This document shows, in pieces, positions 10,067 to 21,606 of a stretch of 64,000 nt of DNA. Made by a program: the position numbers and the translations under genes. The stretch lies in assembly GCA_947650365.1 (NCBI GenBank), contig OX393554.1, positions 35,435,137 through 35,499,136 on the forward strand, in the 5' to 3' direction. The first letter of the stretch is position 1; each line of letters starts with the position of its first letter. The DNA comes from Chamaelirium japonicum (taxonomy: Eukaryota > Streptophyta > Magnoliopsida > Liliales > Melanthiaceae). Under the pieces are notes generated by a model. That model was not told the origin of the DNA. It saw only the letters and a list, made by a program, of their open reading frames with translations, and ran no database searches.

Positions 10067-11409
10067 TGATGCAAAACGATGCAAATGACGAAATGTTATT
10101 AATTAATCGAGCAGGCAGGACTTACTATTAATTTTGATACCGCGCGAGAAAATTAATTCAAATAAAGAACACGGGCAGATGCGTTGGGAACTACTGTAAC
10201 AGTGCCGATCGATTTCAGTATCAGGCGATAAAAGACAATCCTAATAGTCCTACTTGCAATATCTAGATTAACAGCGCTACAGGCAGATGAACACTCAATC
10301 TCACAATGGGGCAGCAGTTGGCAAAGATAATAGACTAGAGAACCAATCTGGTGAAACACGATAGTACCTGGGCGAGGAGGGAAATCCGTAATATGAGTTG
10401 CAGATGATGGCGCAGGCACGTATTCCTCCACGCTTCCTCTTCCGAGTCGCGGAAGGGGAAGTTGATGTCGAGGCCCCTTCACAGACTCCTCCACGCTCTC
10501 TCCTTCCGAGTCGGGAGGGGGAAGTTGTTGTCGAGGTACCCTTCTTCGTCTTCAATCATTCACGATGGCGGGTGGGCCGGATCCGATCGAATCGAATTGC
10601 GCGAGAGGCCGAGAGGGAATGGATCGGGCAACGAGGGGAGGAGGGAGGGGTTTCAGGCAGCAGGGGCTGGGGGTCGGGTCGGCTGGGGTTTGGGACCGGA
10701 GGCAGCGACAGGAGGGGGGACGGAGTGGACCAGGGAGAGGGGCCGGGCCGAATGGGGAAAGGGGAAAGGGCTGGGCGGCTGGGGTTTTGGGACCGGCGGC
10801 AGCAGCAGGGGGGGGGAAGGAGGAGGGGTGACCGGGTGGGGCTGGGCGGGTAGGCAGCAGCAGCAGCAAGGGGGAGAGGAAGGGGGGGATCGGGTGGGGC
10901 TTGGGCGGGTAGGCAGCAGCAGCAAGGGGGAGAGGAAGGGGGGGAATCGGGTGGGGCTTGGGCGGGTAGGCAGCAGCAGCAAGGGGGAGAGGAGGGCGGC
11001 GGCTAGGTGAGGGAGAGGAGAGGAGAAGGAGGGTTAGGGTTTCCAGTTTAGGGTTTCACACGCCTAATACTGGACCTAGGGTTTCACACACCTAGGCTTG
11101 GGTCTGGGGTTTCACACGCCTCACCCTGGTTCTCTCAACACGCATGTGGAGGAAACAGAAAATTTTATTATTCATCAGTGCCATTACATGTCCATGGTCA
11201 GGCCTATATAAAGGCTGCGATAAACAAGCGAATGTCCCTGACAGCTGAGGTGGGACTAAATAACATAATGCAAAAACCAAAACAAATAAATAACGACAAT
11301 AAATAAACGATCTCCATCATGGTGCTGACTGTCCGATCAGAGCCATAAGCTCAGGTGGCGCCTCCTGCGCTGGTACACGCGCCAGGGGCGCTGCTCGATG
11401 TCCTCATCA
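10067..11409 (-). repeat. 5' LTR of the inner chromovirus (1343 bp)
   Basis: It is the partner of 3891-5233, with the same length and termini. It carries a TATA motif on the minus strand (plus-strand CCTATATAAAGG near 11205) and the same 60-bp GC-rich tandem units at about 10788-11000. It is followed directly by the target duplication GGTAG. Confidence 0.95.
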
Positions 11410-11414
11410 GGTAG

Positions 11415-12211
11415 GGCCGACTTAGGTAGTTGTTCGAGAAAGGCCGAGGGACATTGCTTCGGGAATCTTGACCCCGATGGGAGTGGTTGGACCTAATGTT
11501 ATCGAGGGTCTGAACTAAGGCATAGGCTCTTTCCAACTCTGTAACATCTCGGGCAAGGAGCTCACTCCTCAGGTCTTCTCTCAAACCTGATCGAAAACGT
11601 GCCAGGACCTGGACAGGGGTTTCTGTTCCGAGGACATTGCAGCGAGCTAGGAACTCGTCGAATTTTGTGACATAGTCCCTGGCTGATTTGTTGCCTTGGG
11701 TGAATTGGTGCCATTGGTCCAATAGGTGGGCTCGATACGATGGGGGCACATACTTGCTCTTTAGCTCATTCTTCATGGCGACCCAAGTATCAATGGGGTC
11801 CTGAGTTTTGGCAGCTCTCAAAGCTTCTACATTAGTCCAGTATTGGCTGGAAGGTCCACTAAGCCTCATGGCAGCGGATTGCACTTTTTGCGGTTCGGTT
11901 AAAGGGTACCAGGCAAAGTATCGGTCCATGGACTAGAGCCAGTCCAAAAAGAAGTGGGGATCGTGCCTGCCATCGAAAGAGGGCACCTCTAACCTGATGC
12001 TCCGGAGATACTGTTCATCCGGGTCTTGATTGTTCTTGCTAGGTGGCCGAAAATCTTGAGGGTCCAGGGGTGGTGGAGCTTGAGGTGGAGCTTGGTCCAG
12101 ACGGTCAAAACGGGCATTGGTGTCGCGCTGACAAGCGGTGAGGTTCTGGTTCATAGTTGCTATTCCTTGGGCTAACTCGGCAAGTGCCCTAGTTAAGACC
12201 TCGGGATCCAT
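11415..12211 (-). pseudogene. Gag N-terminal part of the outer chromovirus
   Basis: The start ATG (complement at 12209-12211) gives MDPEVLTRALAELAQG. The gag core motifs FDGRHDPHFFLDWL, RYFAWYPLTEP and SQYWTNVEAL match the inner element's gag closely. A TAG at 11930-11932 replaces the Gln of DWLQS. The frame continues to the insertion point of the inner element at 11414, and the rest of gag resumes at 3890. It is broken by both the stop and the insertion. Confidence 0.88.
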
Positions 12212-12392
12212 ATTGTCCGACTCGACTCTCCTAACAGATAGGACCTACCTCTATGGGTTGGCATGCAAAGACAAACTCACAACATGATGCATGCTGATTT
12301 TTTTTTTTTTTAAATATGGCAATCAAATGCAATAACTAAAAGAAAATTTTCCTAGATGCAAGTATGCAACACAACTGACAGTTCCTACCTAC

Positions 12393-12410
12393 AACCATGC
12401 TCTGATACCA
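12393..12410 (-). other. Primer-binding site of the outer chromovirus, tRNA-Met type
   Basis: The minus strand reads TGGTATCAGAGCATGGTT, identical to the inner element's site and three bases from the 5' LTR at 12414. An A/T-rich leader with a T12 run (about 12299-12311) separates it from gag. Confidence 0.93.
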
Positions 12411-12413
12411 AAA

Positions 12414-15223
12414 TGATGTGGAACAGTGTGTGTTGACAGGGATTTTAAGATTCGTTGAGCAGCGACAGGGTCGCCAGTTTGCTCCGAGCCGAAATGGAAA
12501 ATTAATTTAAACAAACAATATGGCTAATGGTTTTAGCAAAACCTAACAGGCACGCAAACATGTATTCCAATCTTAATTAACCGAACAACAAATACTTGGT
12601 TATATCAGCAGGGTTCCACATGCAATGTCAAGGCTAATAACAAACAGGGTTAATCAGAATCTCACAACTCACCATTCAAAGTGGGCAGCAGTTTTGCATA
12701 GATAAAATATAGGAGAGTTGATCTTTGGTGTTACCCTCCAATATTGACCGGGGGAAAAAAGGAGACTCACCTACTGAGGGTTGTGGGGGACCTCAGGGAT
12801 CTCAACTGGTGGCGGGGTCGATGTCGATGCGGGTTCCTCGGGTTGAGCCGGGGCTTGAGCGAGGGCCCGAAGTGCTAGTACGTTGGGATGTACGGGCGTG
12901 CCGGGATACCACCGTTGGTGGTTCTCCGAAATTCCCAGCCGTGCTTCCGTGTCTTTGGCGACGAGGTAGGTGATACGCTCCACGTACTCCTTCACATTCT
13001 CGCCGGCGCTGAACTGGAAGTCGAGGAAAGGGGACCGGATATCGAGGAATCCGTCTTCGTCGTCGATCAAGCCGTGATCAACATCGGGGTCGGCCATGCC
13101 GTCATGCCGAGGGAATGGGCTACCGGGGTGGGGAGGTGGTGTTCGGATTGGGGCGCGGGGAAGGGGAGGGGATCAGGGCGGATCGGATGAGGGAGTGGGG
13201 GTTCGGGATCGGATCGGGGGGTTTGGGGATCGGGCCGATCGGATGAGGGAGGAGGGAGGGGATCGGGGTGCTGGCAGAAGGAGGAGGGAGGGTCGGGGTG
13301 GCCGGCGGCACAGGGAGGCGAACCAAGGTCGGGTCGGGCGGCAACGGGAGGAAGGGAGGGGGAGGGTCGGGGTCAGGTTGGACCGGTGGTGCTGTGGGTG
13401 GGGTGGCCGGATCGGGCGGCAAGGGTCGCAGGGGGGGGAGGGGCTTGTCGCAGGGAGGCGGCAGGCTGGGCGCTGAGAGAGGGGGACGGCGGGTCGGGCT
13501 GGGGACTCGGCCGGGGAAGAGGAAGGGATGAGGTAAGGGTTGGGCTAGGGTTTCACACGCCTAGTACCCACCTAGGGTTTCACACGCCTAGGGTTGGGAT
13601 TGGGGTTTCACACACCTCACCCTGGTTTCTCTCAACAAGCATGTAGAGGAAAACAAAATTTTATTTCATTCTTCAGTCCATCAAATAAAAAGACAAGGGC
13701 CTTTATAAAGGCGTACAACCATAGTTACCAAAACGTCCGTTTTTTTGAAAAAAACGCGTATAAAACGCGGACTAATCCTGTTTCGTAGCAAACGCGAAAA
13801 AAAACACGTTTTTTTCAAAAAAAACGGCACTACGTGTTTTATACGCGTTTAAAACGTTTAATACGTGAAAACGGGTTCGGGTTCAGTTTCGGGTTTTTTT
13901 AAAAATCCACCGGATCAGGAAAACGGGTTCGAGTTTGGGTTTTTTTAAATGGATATGACCGGGTTCGGGTTCGGGTTCGGTACCAGTGGAATAAAAGACT
14001 CGCAGTGGTCTTTTTATCCCCAAACCCCTGCGATCCCCAAACCCCTGCGATCGACGAGCTCAGCGGAGCCCCTGCGAGGCTGCGACTGCGATCCGCGACT
14101 GCGACGGCGAGGCGGAGACTGTGATCGGCGATCCGCGACGGCGACTGCGATCCGCGAGCCCCTGCAATCCCCAGACCCCTGCGATCGGCGACGGCGACGG
14201 CGAGGCGACGACGGCGAGGCGGCGACGATGAGGCAGAGCCACGGAGGAGCAGATCTGTTGATTCTGCACAAGCAAGGGTTCTGATCGGGAGTTGAGGCAA
14301 CGAATCACTGCTAGGCTTGCATTTTCTCTATTCTTTATTCCTTCTAATTCTCTCTTTTTTCCATGATTCCATATTTCCCTCTCTTCAGTCTTTCCCTTAT
14401 CTTCCATATTTCACTGCAGTAAAAAAAAAAATTTGTTTTCAATTTATATAGAAGTTACATAAATCAGAAATTCAGATTACATATTTACATATCATTATTC
14501 CATTCTAATATCAATTTATTGATGTTTTCTTTTACTTTTCATCTGTAATTGATATGTGTTGCAACATTTGTATTGTATTTCTTTTACTTTTTTTTATTTT
14601 TTATTTGTAACATTTTTTAGTTGAAGATGAACTTGCTTTAGATATGGATTAAATGTCTCTTTTTTATTTGAAATATTTTGATGTCTTTTTTTGATGGCTC
14701 ATTATGATATATCATGTATGGATTCTATGGAACACTTTTATGTCACTTTAGAGTTTAGACTTTATGATGTATTGGAATGGGTCGGTTAATTCGTAATTTC
14801 GTATGTGTTATGTGGCTTACTATCGAAAACAATGAAAAGCTGAATATTATGATCTATTTGTTCTTTCTTAGAAAACTCATATGCTATATGTTTTGATTAA
14901 TTAATGTTAGAAAATGACATATACACTTGGTATAATTTTTAAGTTTTTTAATATTTTTTCCCGATGTTTTCCCGTTTTCATCGTATTTTTTCGATTTTTT
15001 CTCTTGCCGTTTTTTTCCCGTTTTCCGACTTGGTAACTATACGTACAACGACAGGTCCACACGGCCAACAGGCGAGGTGGGACTAAACACAAGTGCAAAA
15101 GATAAAGACACAAAAACAACATAGAAATGAGACGAAACAAATGATCACATCCACAAACTAGGCTGGCTCCTCCTGCGTTAGTACACAAGCCACGGGTCCG
15201 ACTCGAGGTAGATGTCCGCATCA
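12414..15223 (-). repeat. 5' LTR of the outer chromovirus, enlarged by an insertion
   Basis: 12414-13719 and 15042-15223 align with the 1482-bp left LTR; 13720-15041 is foreign. The TATA motif is intact here (plus-strand CCTTTATAAAGG at about 13700-13711), unlike in the left copy. The last bases are GTCCGCATCA, followed by the TTTTC duplication. Confidence 0.93.
13720..15041. mobile_element. hAT-like non-autonomous element inside the 5' LTR (1322 bp)
   Basis: It is absent from the sister LTR, which reads straight through. It is flanked by an 8-bp duplication CGTACAAC (13712-13719 and 15042-15049) and has short terminal inverted repeats, ATAGTTACCAA at the left and TTGGTAACTAT at the right. 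The 8-bp duplication is the hAT signature. Inside are GGGTTCGGGTTCGG repeats (about 13870-13980), a 'CCCCTGCGAT' and 'GGCGACGGCGA' GC-rich block (14020-14240) and AT-rich DNA. No transposase frame is visible. It inserted after the LTR pair formed. Confidence 0.85.
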
Positions 15224-15228
15224 TTTTC

Positions 15229-16003
15229 CCTTCTATCTTCCATCCTCCTGTATCATAAAGTAGAGTATATATCCATTTGTTTTTAAGTATGTGATCTTAA
15301 GAGAATTCCCTCTTATATTGGAGGAACTTAATGATCCTTTTTACAAAGGGATGGTGTCTCAACCACATGCATCGAAATATTCGATCTTCTATAGAGCACA
15401 TCATTCAACACATTGAAGCAACATAAAGACTACTTGAAGCAGAAATTTGGAGGACCCCCTATGCATTAAACAAGGCTTATGGAGATCAATGTGAACTTAC
15501 AGTAGAGACACATGATATCACACTCAATACCTTTTTTGGTCAAGGAAAATCATATTGTGTTGTTACTTTTGGGGTATTTATTCAATCCAATCACATACTT
15601 TCCTTTTATTAAGCCAGTATTTAAGTCAAGTTGAGTTCATTGGATCATGTATTTTTCCTTTACTTAAAGTCAGTTGTCAAGTCAATTATGTATCAACGAT
15701 AGACTCAATACAAGTAGGCATTTGATCAAGCTCAGTGGAAACATATGATGTAGCATGTCTTCAACAACAGAGGAGGAAAGAATAATTCACCAAATATAAT
15801 CCATGAGAGTTTTGAACCAGGACCACTCCTAGCTCATTCGGATCTATACAAGTTTTCAAAAAACATATATGAGAATACCCAAAAAATAGGTTGGATGAAA
15901 CAAGGTTTTTCTGAGCTGCTATTTTGCAATCTGGTTTGTAGAATTTATGAAAATACCACCGACACAACTAACAGTTGTGTCACTGAGGAAAACTCGGTTA
16001 GGT
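15229..16003. other. Unique-looking DNA, no gene recognised
   Basis: AT-rich, with only short frames on either strand. A minus-strand frame of 68 codons (15761-15967) has no recognisable motif. It may belong to an intron of the oxidoreductase gene whose exons lie at 17039-17209 and 21424-21606. Confidence 0.5.
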
Positions 16004-16011
16004 CTTGCAAC

Positions 16012-16474
16012 TAGGGGTGGCAATGGGTCGGGTCGGGTCAGGTTGAGACATAGGTATAAGGGCAAAACACCCAACCCGAAACTGACCCGTTTAACAAACG
16101 GGTGAAAAACTTAAACCCAAACCCGACCCGCCTAATAAACGGGTTGACCCGACCCGATCCGACCCGTTTACTAAACGGGTCGGGTCATGTCGGGTCGGGT
16201 TGGCTCAACAGAACCCATGTAAACCTGTCGAGTGGGGTCAAGACAGGTCAGATTGGGCCGGGTTTTATCAGGTTGGGTTGGGTCGGGTTGGCTCTGGTCG
16301 GGTCGGGTTGACATGAACCAATTGGTAAACGGGTCAAGTTGGGTTATAAGTACAAACCAGAACCCAATCCATTAAATAAACGGGTCAATCAGGTCGACCT
16401 GTTTATGACCCGAACCCATTTAGGCCAAATCCAAACCCGCTAACTTCAGGTCGGGTCAAGGATTGCCACCCCTA
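16012..16474. mobile_element. hAT-type MITE (463 bp)
   Basis: The terminal inverted repeats are TAGGGGTGGCAAT and ATTGCCACCCCTA. The flanking 8-bp duplications are CTTGCAAC (16004-16011) and CTTGCAGC (16475-16482), one mismatch. The interior is built from GGGTCGGGTC-like words on both strands and has no coding capacity. TAGGGGTG termini with 8-bp duplications are typical of plant hAT elements. Confidence 0.88.
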
Positions 16475-17038
16475 CTTGCAGCATTCGTTCACCTTATTTT
16501 GAGTGGAACTTATCCTACCACAACTCCTATGTGTCCCTACTTGGTATTAATGCCTTGTGCAGTCTGCATTAATTTTTCTTAACCAAGGGTTTGAGTTAGT
16601 CACGGTTTTTAGCTTCATTTTCTCATTAGCTATAAATAAGTGCAAGGTTGAGGGTTTGAGCAGTCTTTAATTGAATTATGAGATTGTTAGTGAAGTTTTG
16701 TTGAGGGCTTGGCATCTTGATATACCCTTTCTTCTTTCGCTCTTCTCTTTGTGAATAGGTTGAACAAATTGGAATATTAACACACAACAAACCATAGAAC
16801 ATTTAGTGGGATATATATTCATTGCAGTCAAAGTAAAAAAACTAAAGAATGCTATTTAGTCATTCGCTCAATGTATTTGGGACAGTCCCAACTATTAGGT
16901 TGGAATTCTAATTGCAGTAGGCCACCACATGCATAATCATACCGAGATCCATTACAAATGACTACGAAAAGCACACTTACATTTAGCGTAAAAAAAACAA
17001 AACTATATCAAGTAAGATTAAATAAAACAATGTCTGAC

Positions 17039-17209
17039 CTTTCTACAATCCTGAACTGTGGTGCATAAAGGCTTCTCCACCAATATGTGATAGGGTTTTG
17101 GATGGTTGATAATATCCATCAGAATCTCAAAATGTGTCATGTTTGGAGATGACACAACTACCACATCACAGAGTCCACAGTCTAGTAGCTCACGATGTCC
17201 TGAGAAAAC
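17039..17209 (-). CDS. Gfo/Idh/MocA-family oxidoreductase, exon 2
   Basis: 57 codons in phase 0 between a minus-strand AG acceptor (17210-17211) and a GT donor (17037-17038). The translation contains DVVVVSSPNMTHFEILM, completing the Rossmann fold, and HILVEKPLCTT, where EKP is the conserved family motif with the catalytic lysine (about residue 107 counting from exon 1). The family uses NAD(P) to oxidise or reduce sugars, polyols and related compounds; the substrate cannot be told. It joins to exon 1 (21424-21606) across a 4214-bp intron. The following exon, expected downstream on the minus strand, is not seen between 17036 and 15229. Either it lies past the retrotransposons, outside the window, or the gene is truncated. 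No stop or frameshift occurs in the two exons. Confidence 0.85.
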
Positions 17210-20189
17210 CTAAAATGATCTTAAATTATTACAGATTGTGCATGAAGAATAACAATCTTCTAACCAATTTCCAAAAAGCAGAGCATGTTTAAATGTTTAC
17301 GTAACACAATGCCATGAGTGTTCAGGACTCTAAAATCTATGAAAAGGGATAGATTCACATTGTTTTGTACTAACACACTAAAACAATCTAGCATTATAGT
17401 TAAGGTTATTGCTTCACAAGATCAGAAATGCGTAAATTAGAACCTAGAATTCCAAAGAAGATTTTTCAATGGCCCGTGGACCACTCATGGCCTGCGCATA
17501 TCAAAAGGAATTGGAGAAGCAATTATCAGTTCCTTAATGTAAAGAACAAGTGTAAGTTTTTTCACATATAATAAGAGATTAGGTTCTAGCAACATTAAGG
17601 AGAAGCAAATTTATTTGGGTTTAAGGTTCAAAGTTTCGGTCTAGTGTCGGTTTTGTCCCCCTCTGGTAGTTTTGGTTTCAACAATTTCAGCAAATAAGGT
17701 TTAAGTTCCAGTGGTTTCTGATGCGGGAGCAGATTCGACAAGCACGTGTTTCGAAACTTGCATGCATCTCGATGCTCAAATAAGAATAATATAATCATTT
17801 TCAGATTAATAATCATTGAAATTAGTATTTTCGGAATAATATATTAATTTCGGAATAAAGTAATTATTTTATTCCGAAAATATTATTTTAATCCAAAAAA
17901 TAATTTATTTCGGATTTATTAATTATGGTAATTTTAAATATGATATTTTAGGTAATATTTAGATAAATTCAAATCTTTTAAATTAGGAAGTTATTATTTT
18001 TTAGATGCTATCATTATTAGTGATTATCTCTTGTAAGCCTATATAAAGGTATTCCCCTATGATAAAAATCTATCGAATGATTATGAATGAAATTATGTGC
18101 ATCTTGCCACGAGTTCCTCTATGAGAGAAGAGCAAGCATGAGCCTCAATGCTGGTGTGAGATCAGATTTGACGCGAGACCCCCCCCCCCCTCTCTTTCTT
18201 CTTCTTTCTCCCCATCTCTTGCGACGACAATCGACGGCTGTGAAACTTGATGCAGCACAGTCGTCGATCGTGGACCAAGAGGTAGGGAAGAGCCAACGCA
18301 TGCTGAAGGAGACAATAACTGTGGCAAGTTGACAGGGACGTCCAGAAGTGGCGATGCACAAGTACTGCTAAGGAAATGGTAGAGACACTGGTGACCAGTC
18401 TATTCCGAGAAAATCTACACACTGAAGAAAGACTCACCCATTGGAGTCAACTGTCGGTAGCAACTTTGTTGTAGACGAGGGAGGGTCGGAAGTCCACTGA
18501 CGGGAACACAGACTCCTCTGCAAGTGGTGCTGGTGGCGAAGGTGGAACCAATGGTGCAGACACCGCATGGAAGAATGAGTGGTAGAGCATCTCCTCTAGT
18601 GGTGGCGACTGCATTGAAGACTTTGGTGCGGATGAAAATGGAGGCACTGTAGGGGGGGAGATGCTGGTGCAGGAGGCACAACTAATCGAGCTCTAGTTGA
18701 TGCATGGACTCAGCGTCGCTGCTTGATCATAGCCCCTTACTCAATCTCGACCATCAGCTGCATCACATCACTAAACCATTCTTCAACCGATCCTCCTCGA
18801 TCCTTGATACGCCCAACATAAACATAATCAACAGATGTGAAAGGATAGAGTTTAAGACCCAATGTGTTCACCCAGTCTAGGAGTTGTGCATAGAGGGCGG
18901 TCTGATAGTATATGGCGATAAGGGACACAGTCGTAATTCTGAACAGTAGGCTGACTGGACGGAGGCACGAGGGGCATGAGTGGATCGATCTCGGAAAATC
19001 GTATAAGTTTGGTATTTGGTTCATCCAATTCTGGCTAATGTACCAAAAGATACGACTCCTTGAAGTTATCGGGTCGAATTCCAATTCGGATTGCTGAATT
19101 AACAAGTTGGGTTCAGCCACATTAAGTGAATAGTTGTATGGTTTTGTTTTCAAAATAGTGGAGGGCCTGATGGCTTTAGGATGGAATCTAACAGTTAATG
19201 GGTTGAGGTAAAGTGGTAGGGCTAAAAGGGCAACTCAATAGGGAATGGGTTAGGGTTTAGTTTGCTTGTATAGATTTACCCTTTGATTGCAATAGAAAGG
19301 GCACAATAGGGAGGCAGCATAAAAGGATATGTCGCAGGTATGTAGTCTTCTCTCTCTCTCCCTCCTTTCTCTTTTATCCTGTTCTTATTTTTTCCTTTGT
19401 TGCAGATCAATAGCAAACATCTTTCTAGCAAGCGAGTGGAGCGCACCTTTGGTACTTCAGTGGGGCAATTTGATCGTGCCTTCTTTTTTAGGGTAGGGCG
19501 ACGAAACGCAACTTTCATGACATCATACTTTGATGAAACCATTTACGATGGGGGGAGTGAAGGAAGTAAGCTTAGATAATGGCATATCAGCATTGATCAA
19601 ACTAGTGAAAGCAATGTAACTTTCTGTGGTTTCCTGATAGTTCTTCTTCGCTTGATCCATCTACATATTCATTTGGTATTTCTCTGACCTTTTTCTGGAT
19701 AATATAAAAATTGATATACTTGTTGTGATTAATTCATAATAATTCAGTTTTTCATCTACTCATGCCATAGACTAGTCTTTTGGATACGGTGATGCATGGT
19801 GGTTCTTTTGGAGAAAAAAAAGTCTCAGATTTCTAATTGTTGAAATGTCATTATTTATGTGCTGAAATTGTTCTTTAAATACTTAAACTCGGTAATTTGA
19901 TTCCATGGATTAAATTGGGCTTGTTCTCACAAAACGCACACGTTGGTTGTTTGTCTTAGGGCACACTTGGGTGCATCAACCGAAGCTAGCTTTTATTCTA
20001 TCCAAGGAAAATCTATACTTTAATGTAATAGGCACCCTTCTATGGAAAGATCTACCTCTCCATCTCATTTCAAATCGACAATGGAGGCCGTGGGATTACT
20101 ACTATATCAATCCCCCTCCTACTTAACTTTTGTAATCGAGGGTTTTCTTGACAAATGTTTACATATGGTGGGAGACAGCCTTTGGGCGC

Positions 20190-20923
20190 TAGGGGTGTTC
20201 ATCGGTTCGGGTTGACTCGCCAAACTGAACCGAATCGGTCTATTTGGTTCGATTTGGATTGGGTATTTTTGACTGTTCGGTTCGGTTCCGAAAAAAAACC
20301 GCTAAGATCGGTTCGGTTCTAACTTCTAAGTTGTGAGTTTTTTAACCCGAACCATTGGTAGTATACCCTCAATAGTTACTGTTGTACAGTCTCACTAATA
20401 TTGTACATTACATGGTGGTGATCCTAATCATCACCATTTGGTGCATTCAAAACTTTCAAGTGTTCAACCATGTGATGAAACTGAAAAGTGAATGGTGTTG
20501 CTATTTGCACCCACATAATTACTAGCACCCTAAGCCCAAACTTATGAAATATCTCAAAGTGAAAAGTTAAGGGTGTTGCTAGTAATTTTGTGGGGGCAAA
20601 TAGCAACACCCCAAGTTAAAGGCTTAAAAGTGAAATTGGAACCAACTGAGCGGCTCAGCCATTCACACCTCACTGCTAATTCAAAAACATTTGGTTGGAT
20701 GTTCACTGCTAATTCAATCTCATTATTTTTGTCAATCAAGTATTTGGAAAGAGTCGAGGAGACGATCTTTGAGGCTATCGAGCGATTTGAAAGATCCGTA
20801 AAACCGAACCGAACCAAACCAAACTTTTTCGATTTGGTTTGGTTCGGTTTTTACCGAGGATCAACTCCGGTTCGGTTCCAAATTTATCAAAAACGGAACC
20901 AACCCGAACCATGAACACCCCTA
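20190..20923. mobile_element. hAT-type element with nested foldback (734 bp)
   Basis: The termini are TAGGGGTGTTCAT and ATGAACACCCCTA. The target duplications are TTGGGCGC (20182-20189) and TTGGGCAC (20924-20931), one mismatch. The ends carry GGTTCGGTT-type repeats in inverted orientation. The centre (20494-20612) is a separate hairpin. No transposase is encoded. It lies in intron 1 of the oxidoreductase gene. Confidence 0.86.
20494..20612. repeat. Foldback (inverted-repeat) insert inside the hAT element
   Basis: The left arm 20494-20530 begins GGTGTTGCTATTTGCACCCA. The right arm 20571-20612 is its near-complement, ending GGGGGCAAATAGCAACACCCC. A roughly 40-nt spacer separates them. This is probably a MITE that inserted into the hAT element; I could not fix its target duplication. 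Confidence 0.7.
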
Positions 20924-21423
20924 TTGGGCACATAGTCACCATACTCCCCCGTGGGCCCCTAAAGTACCGGTACCCGTGCTTCCTCTAGTAGCAAGCATCT
21001 TTCTAGTAAGCGGGCGGAGCGCACCTTTGGTACTTCAGTGGGGCAATTTGATAATGCCTTCTTTCTTAGGGTAGCGCGGTGAAAACACAACTTTCACGAC
21101 GATGGGGGGAGTGAAGGATGGTAGTTTAGATAACGGCAGATCAGCATCGATCAAACGGGCGAAAGCAATGCAGCTACTAACATGGCCCACATGGGTCAAA
21201 ATTTTCAATTAACAATCAGCCAGCATTGATCAAACTTGGCCAACAATTGGTCAACATTCGTGAAAAGGGTTAGTGGGTCAGCATTGGTCGATGCCCAATT
21301 GCTTCACTCCAGTTGCATGAGATCAAACAACTGAAGTCCACTCCAAACCAGACAAAAATTCGATTTTTTTCAAGATGAAGTGAAATTGGGGAAGAAGGAA
21401 GAGACGGGTGGCAGAGAAATCAC

Positions 21424-21606
21424 CTTGAGAGGAGGCCAATTGAAGGATCGGGCGAGATCCAGGGCGAGGTGCAGGGAGGGGGGGTGGGGGTCGGCGACGC
21501 ACGTGACGGAGGCGCCCTCGCTGTGGAGGTGGGAGAGGTTGCTCATGTGCTCCCTCCCCATCATCCCCACCCCTACGATTCCGTACCTCACCACCCCACC
21601 CGCCAT
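21424..21606 (-). CDS. Gfo/Idh/MocA-family oxidoreductase, exon 1
   Basis: 61 codons from the ATG at 21606 to a GT donor at 21423-21422. The protein opens MAGGVVRYGIVGVGMMGREH, a dinucleotide-binding G-x-G-x-x-G loop about ten residues from the start, then VTCVADPHPPS, the acidic end of strand beta-2 that contacts the adenine ribose. The length and position of the glycine loop argue for this ATG and for a cytosolic protein with no transit peptide. Phase 0 splicing to 17209 continues the fold without a gap. The upstream 60 bp is GC-rich with no clear TATA box. Because only about 118 codons of a family that normally has 340-400 are present, the gene is partial in this window. Confidence 0.85.

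Larger units (their letters stand above)
3891..11409 (-). mobile_element. Inner chromovirus (Ty3/Gypsy), complete structure, coding broken
   Basis: Two 1343-bp LTRs (3891-5233 and 10067-11409) start TGATG and end CATCA, flanked by the 5-bp duplication GGTAG (3886-3890 and 11410-11414). On the minus strand it reads 5' LTR, Met-type primer site, gag with zinc knuckle, protease, RT, RNase H, integrase with chromodomain, then 3' LTR. Gene order and chromodomain define a chromovirus. The integrase frame runs 73 bp into the 3' LTR, a feature known from the CRM lineage, so CRM-like is my tentative subclass. Lesions: a rearranged patch in gag, a 1-bp loss at the protease junction, TAG in RT and TGA in the integrase zinc finger. 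It was inserted into the gag gene of the outer chromovirus. Confidence 0.95.
612..15223 (-). mobile_element. Outer chromovirus (Ty3/Gypsy) derivative, RT-deleted, interrupted by a second element
   Basis: The element is bounded by TG...CA LTRs and an exact 5-bp target duplication TTTTC (607-611 and 15224-15228). It reads on the minus strand: 5' LTR at the right, a tRNA-Met-type primer site at 12393-12410, then gag (12211 downwards), a protease remnant, an integrase remnant with chromodomain, and the 3' LTR at the left. Once the inner element (3891-11409 plus its duplicated GGTAG) is removed, its internal region is only about 2.8 kb, because reverse transcriptase, RNase H and the integrase N-terminus are missing. 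The LTR ends, primer site and proteins resemble the inner element, so the two are related families. It is non-autonomous and now dead: nonsense codons interrupt gag, the gag-protease boundary and integrase. Confidence 0.93.
17210..21423 (-). other. Intron 1 of the oxidoreductase gene
   Basis: The intron has a GT donor at 21422-21423 and an AG acceptor at 17210-17211 on the minus strand. It contains the hAT element 20190-20923, an AT-rich stretch at 17760-18000, a plus-strand TATA-like CCTATATAAAGG near 18040 that could mark an old LTR, a C11-C12 run near 18180, and one copy each of a 200-bp duplication (19408-19610 and 20990-21180). An open minus-strand frame at 18737-19153 ends SVEEWFSDVMQLMVEIE; I do not recognise it. 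Confidence 0.65.

Noticed and set aside
17718..18110. Possible solo LTR with plus-strand TATA at about 18040
   Set aside because: Promoter-like composition only. I found no matching second LTR, target duplication or primer site, so boundaries cannot be supported.
18737..19153. Minus-strand frame of 138 codons inside the oxidoreductase intron
   Set aside because: No recognised domain, no supporting splice or start context; kept only as a note in the intron entry.
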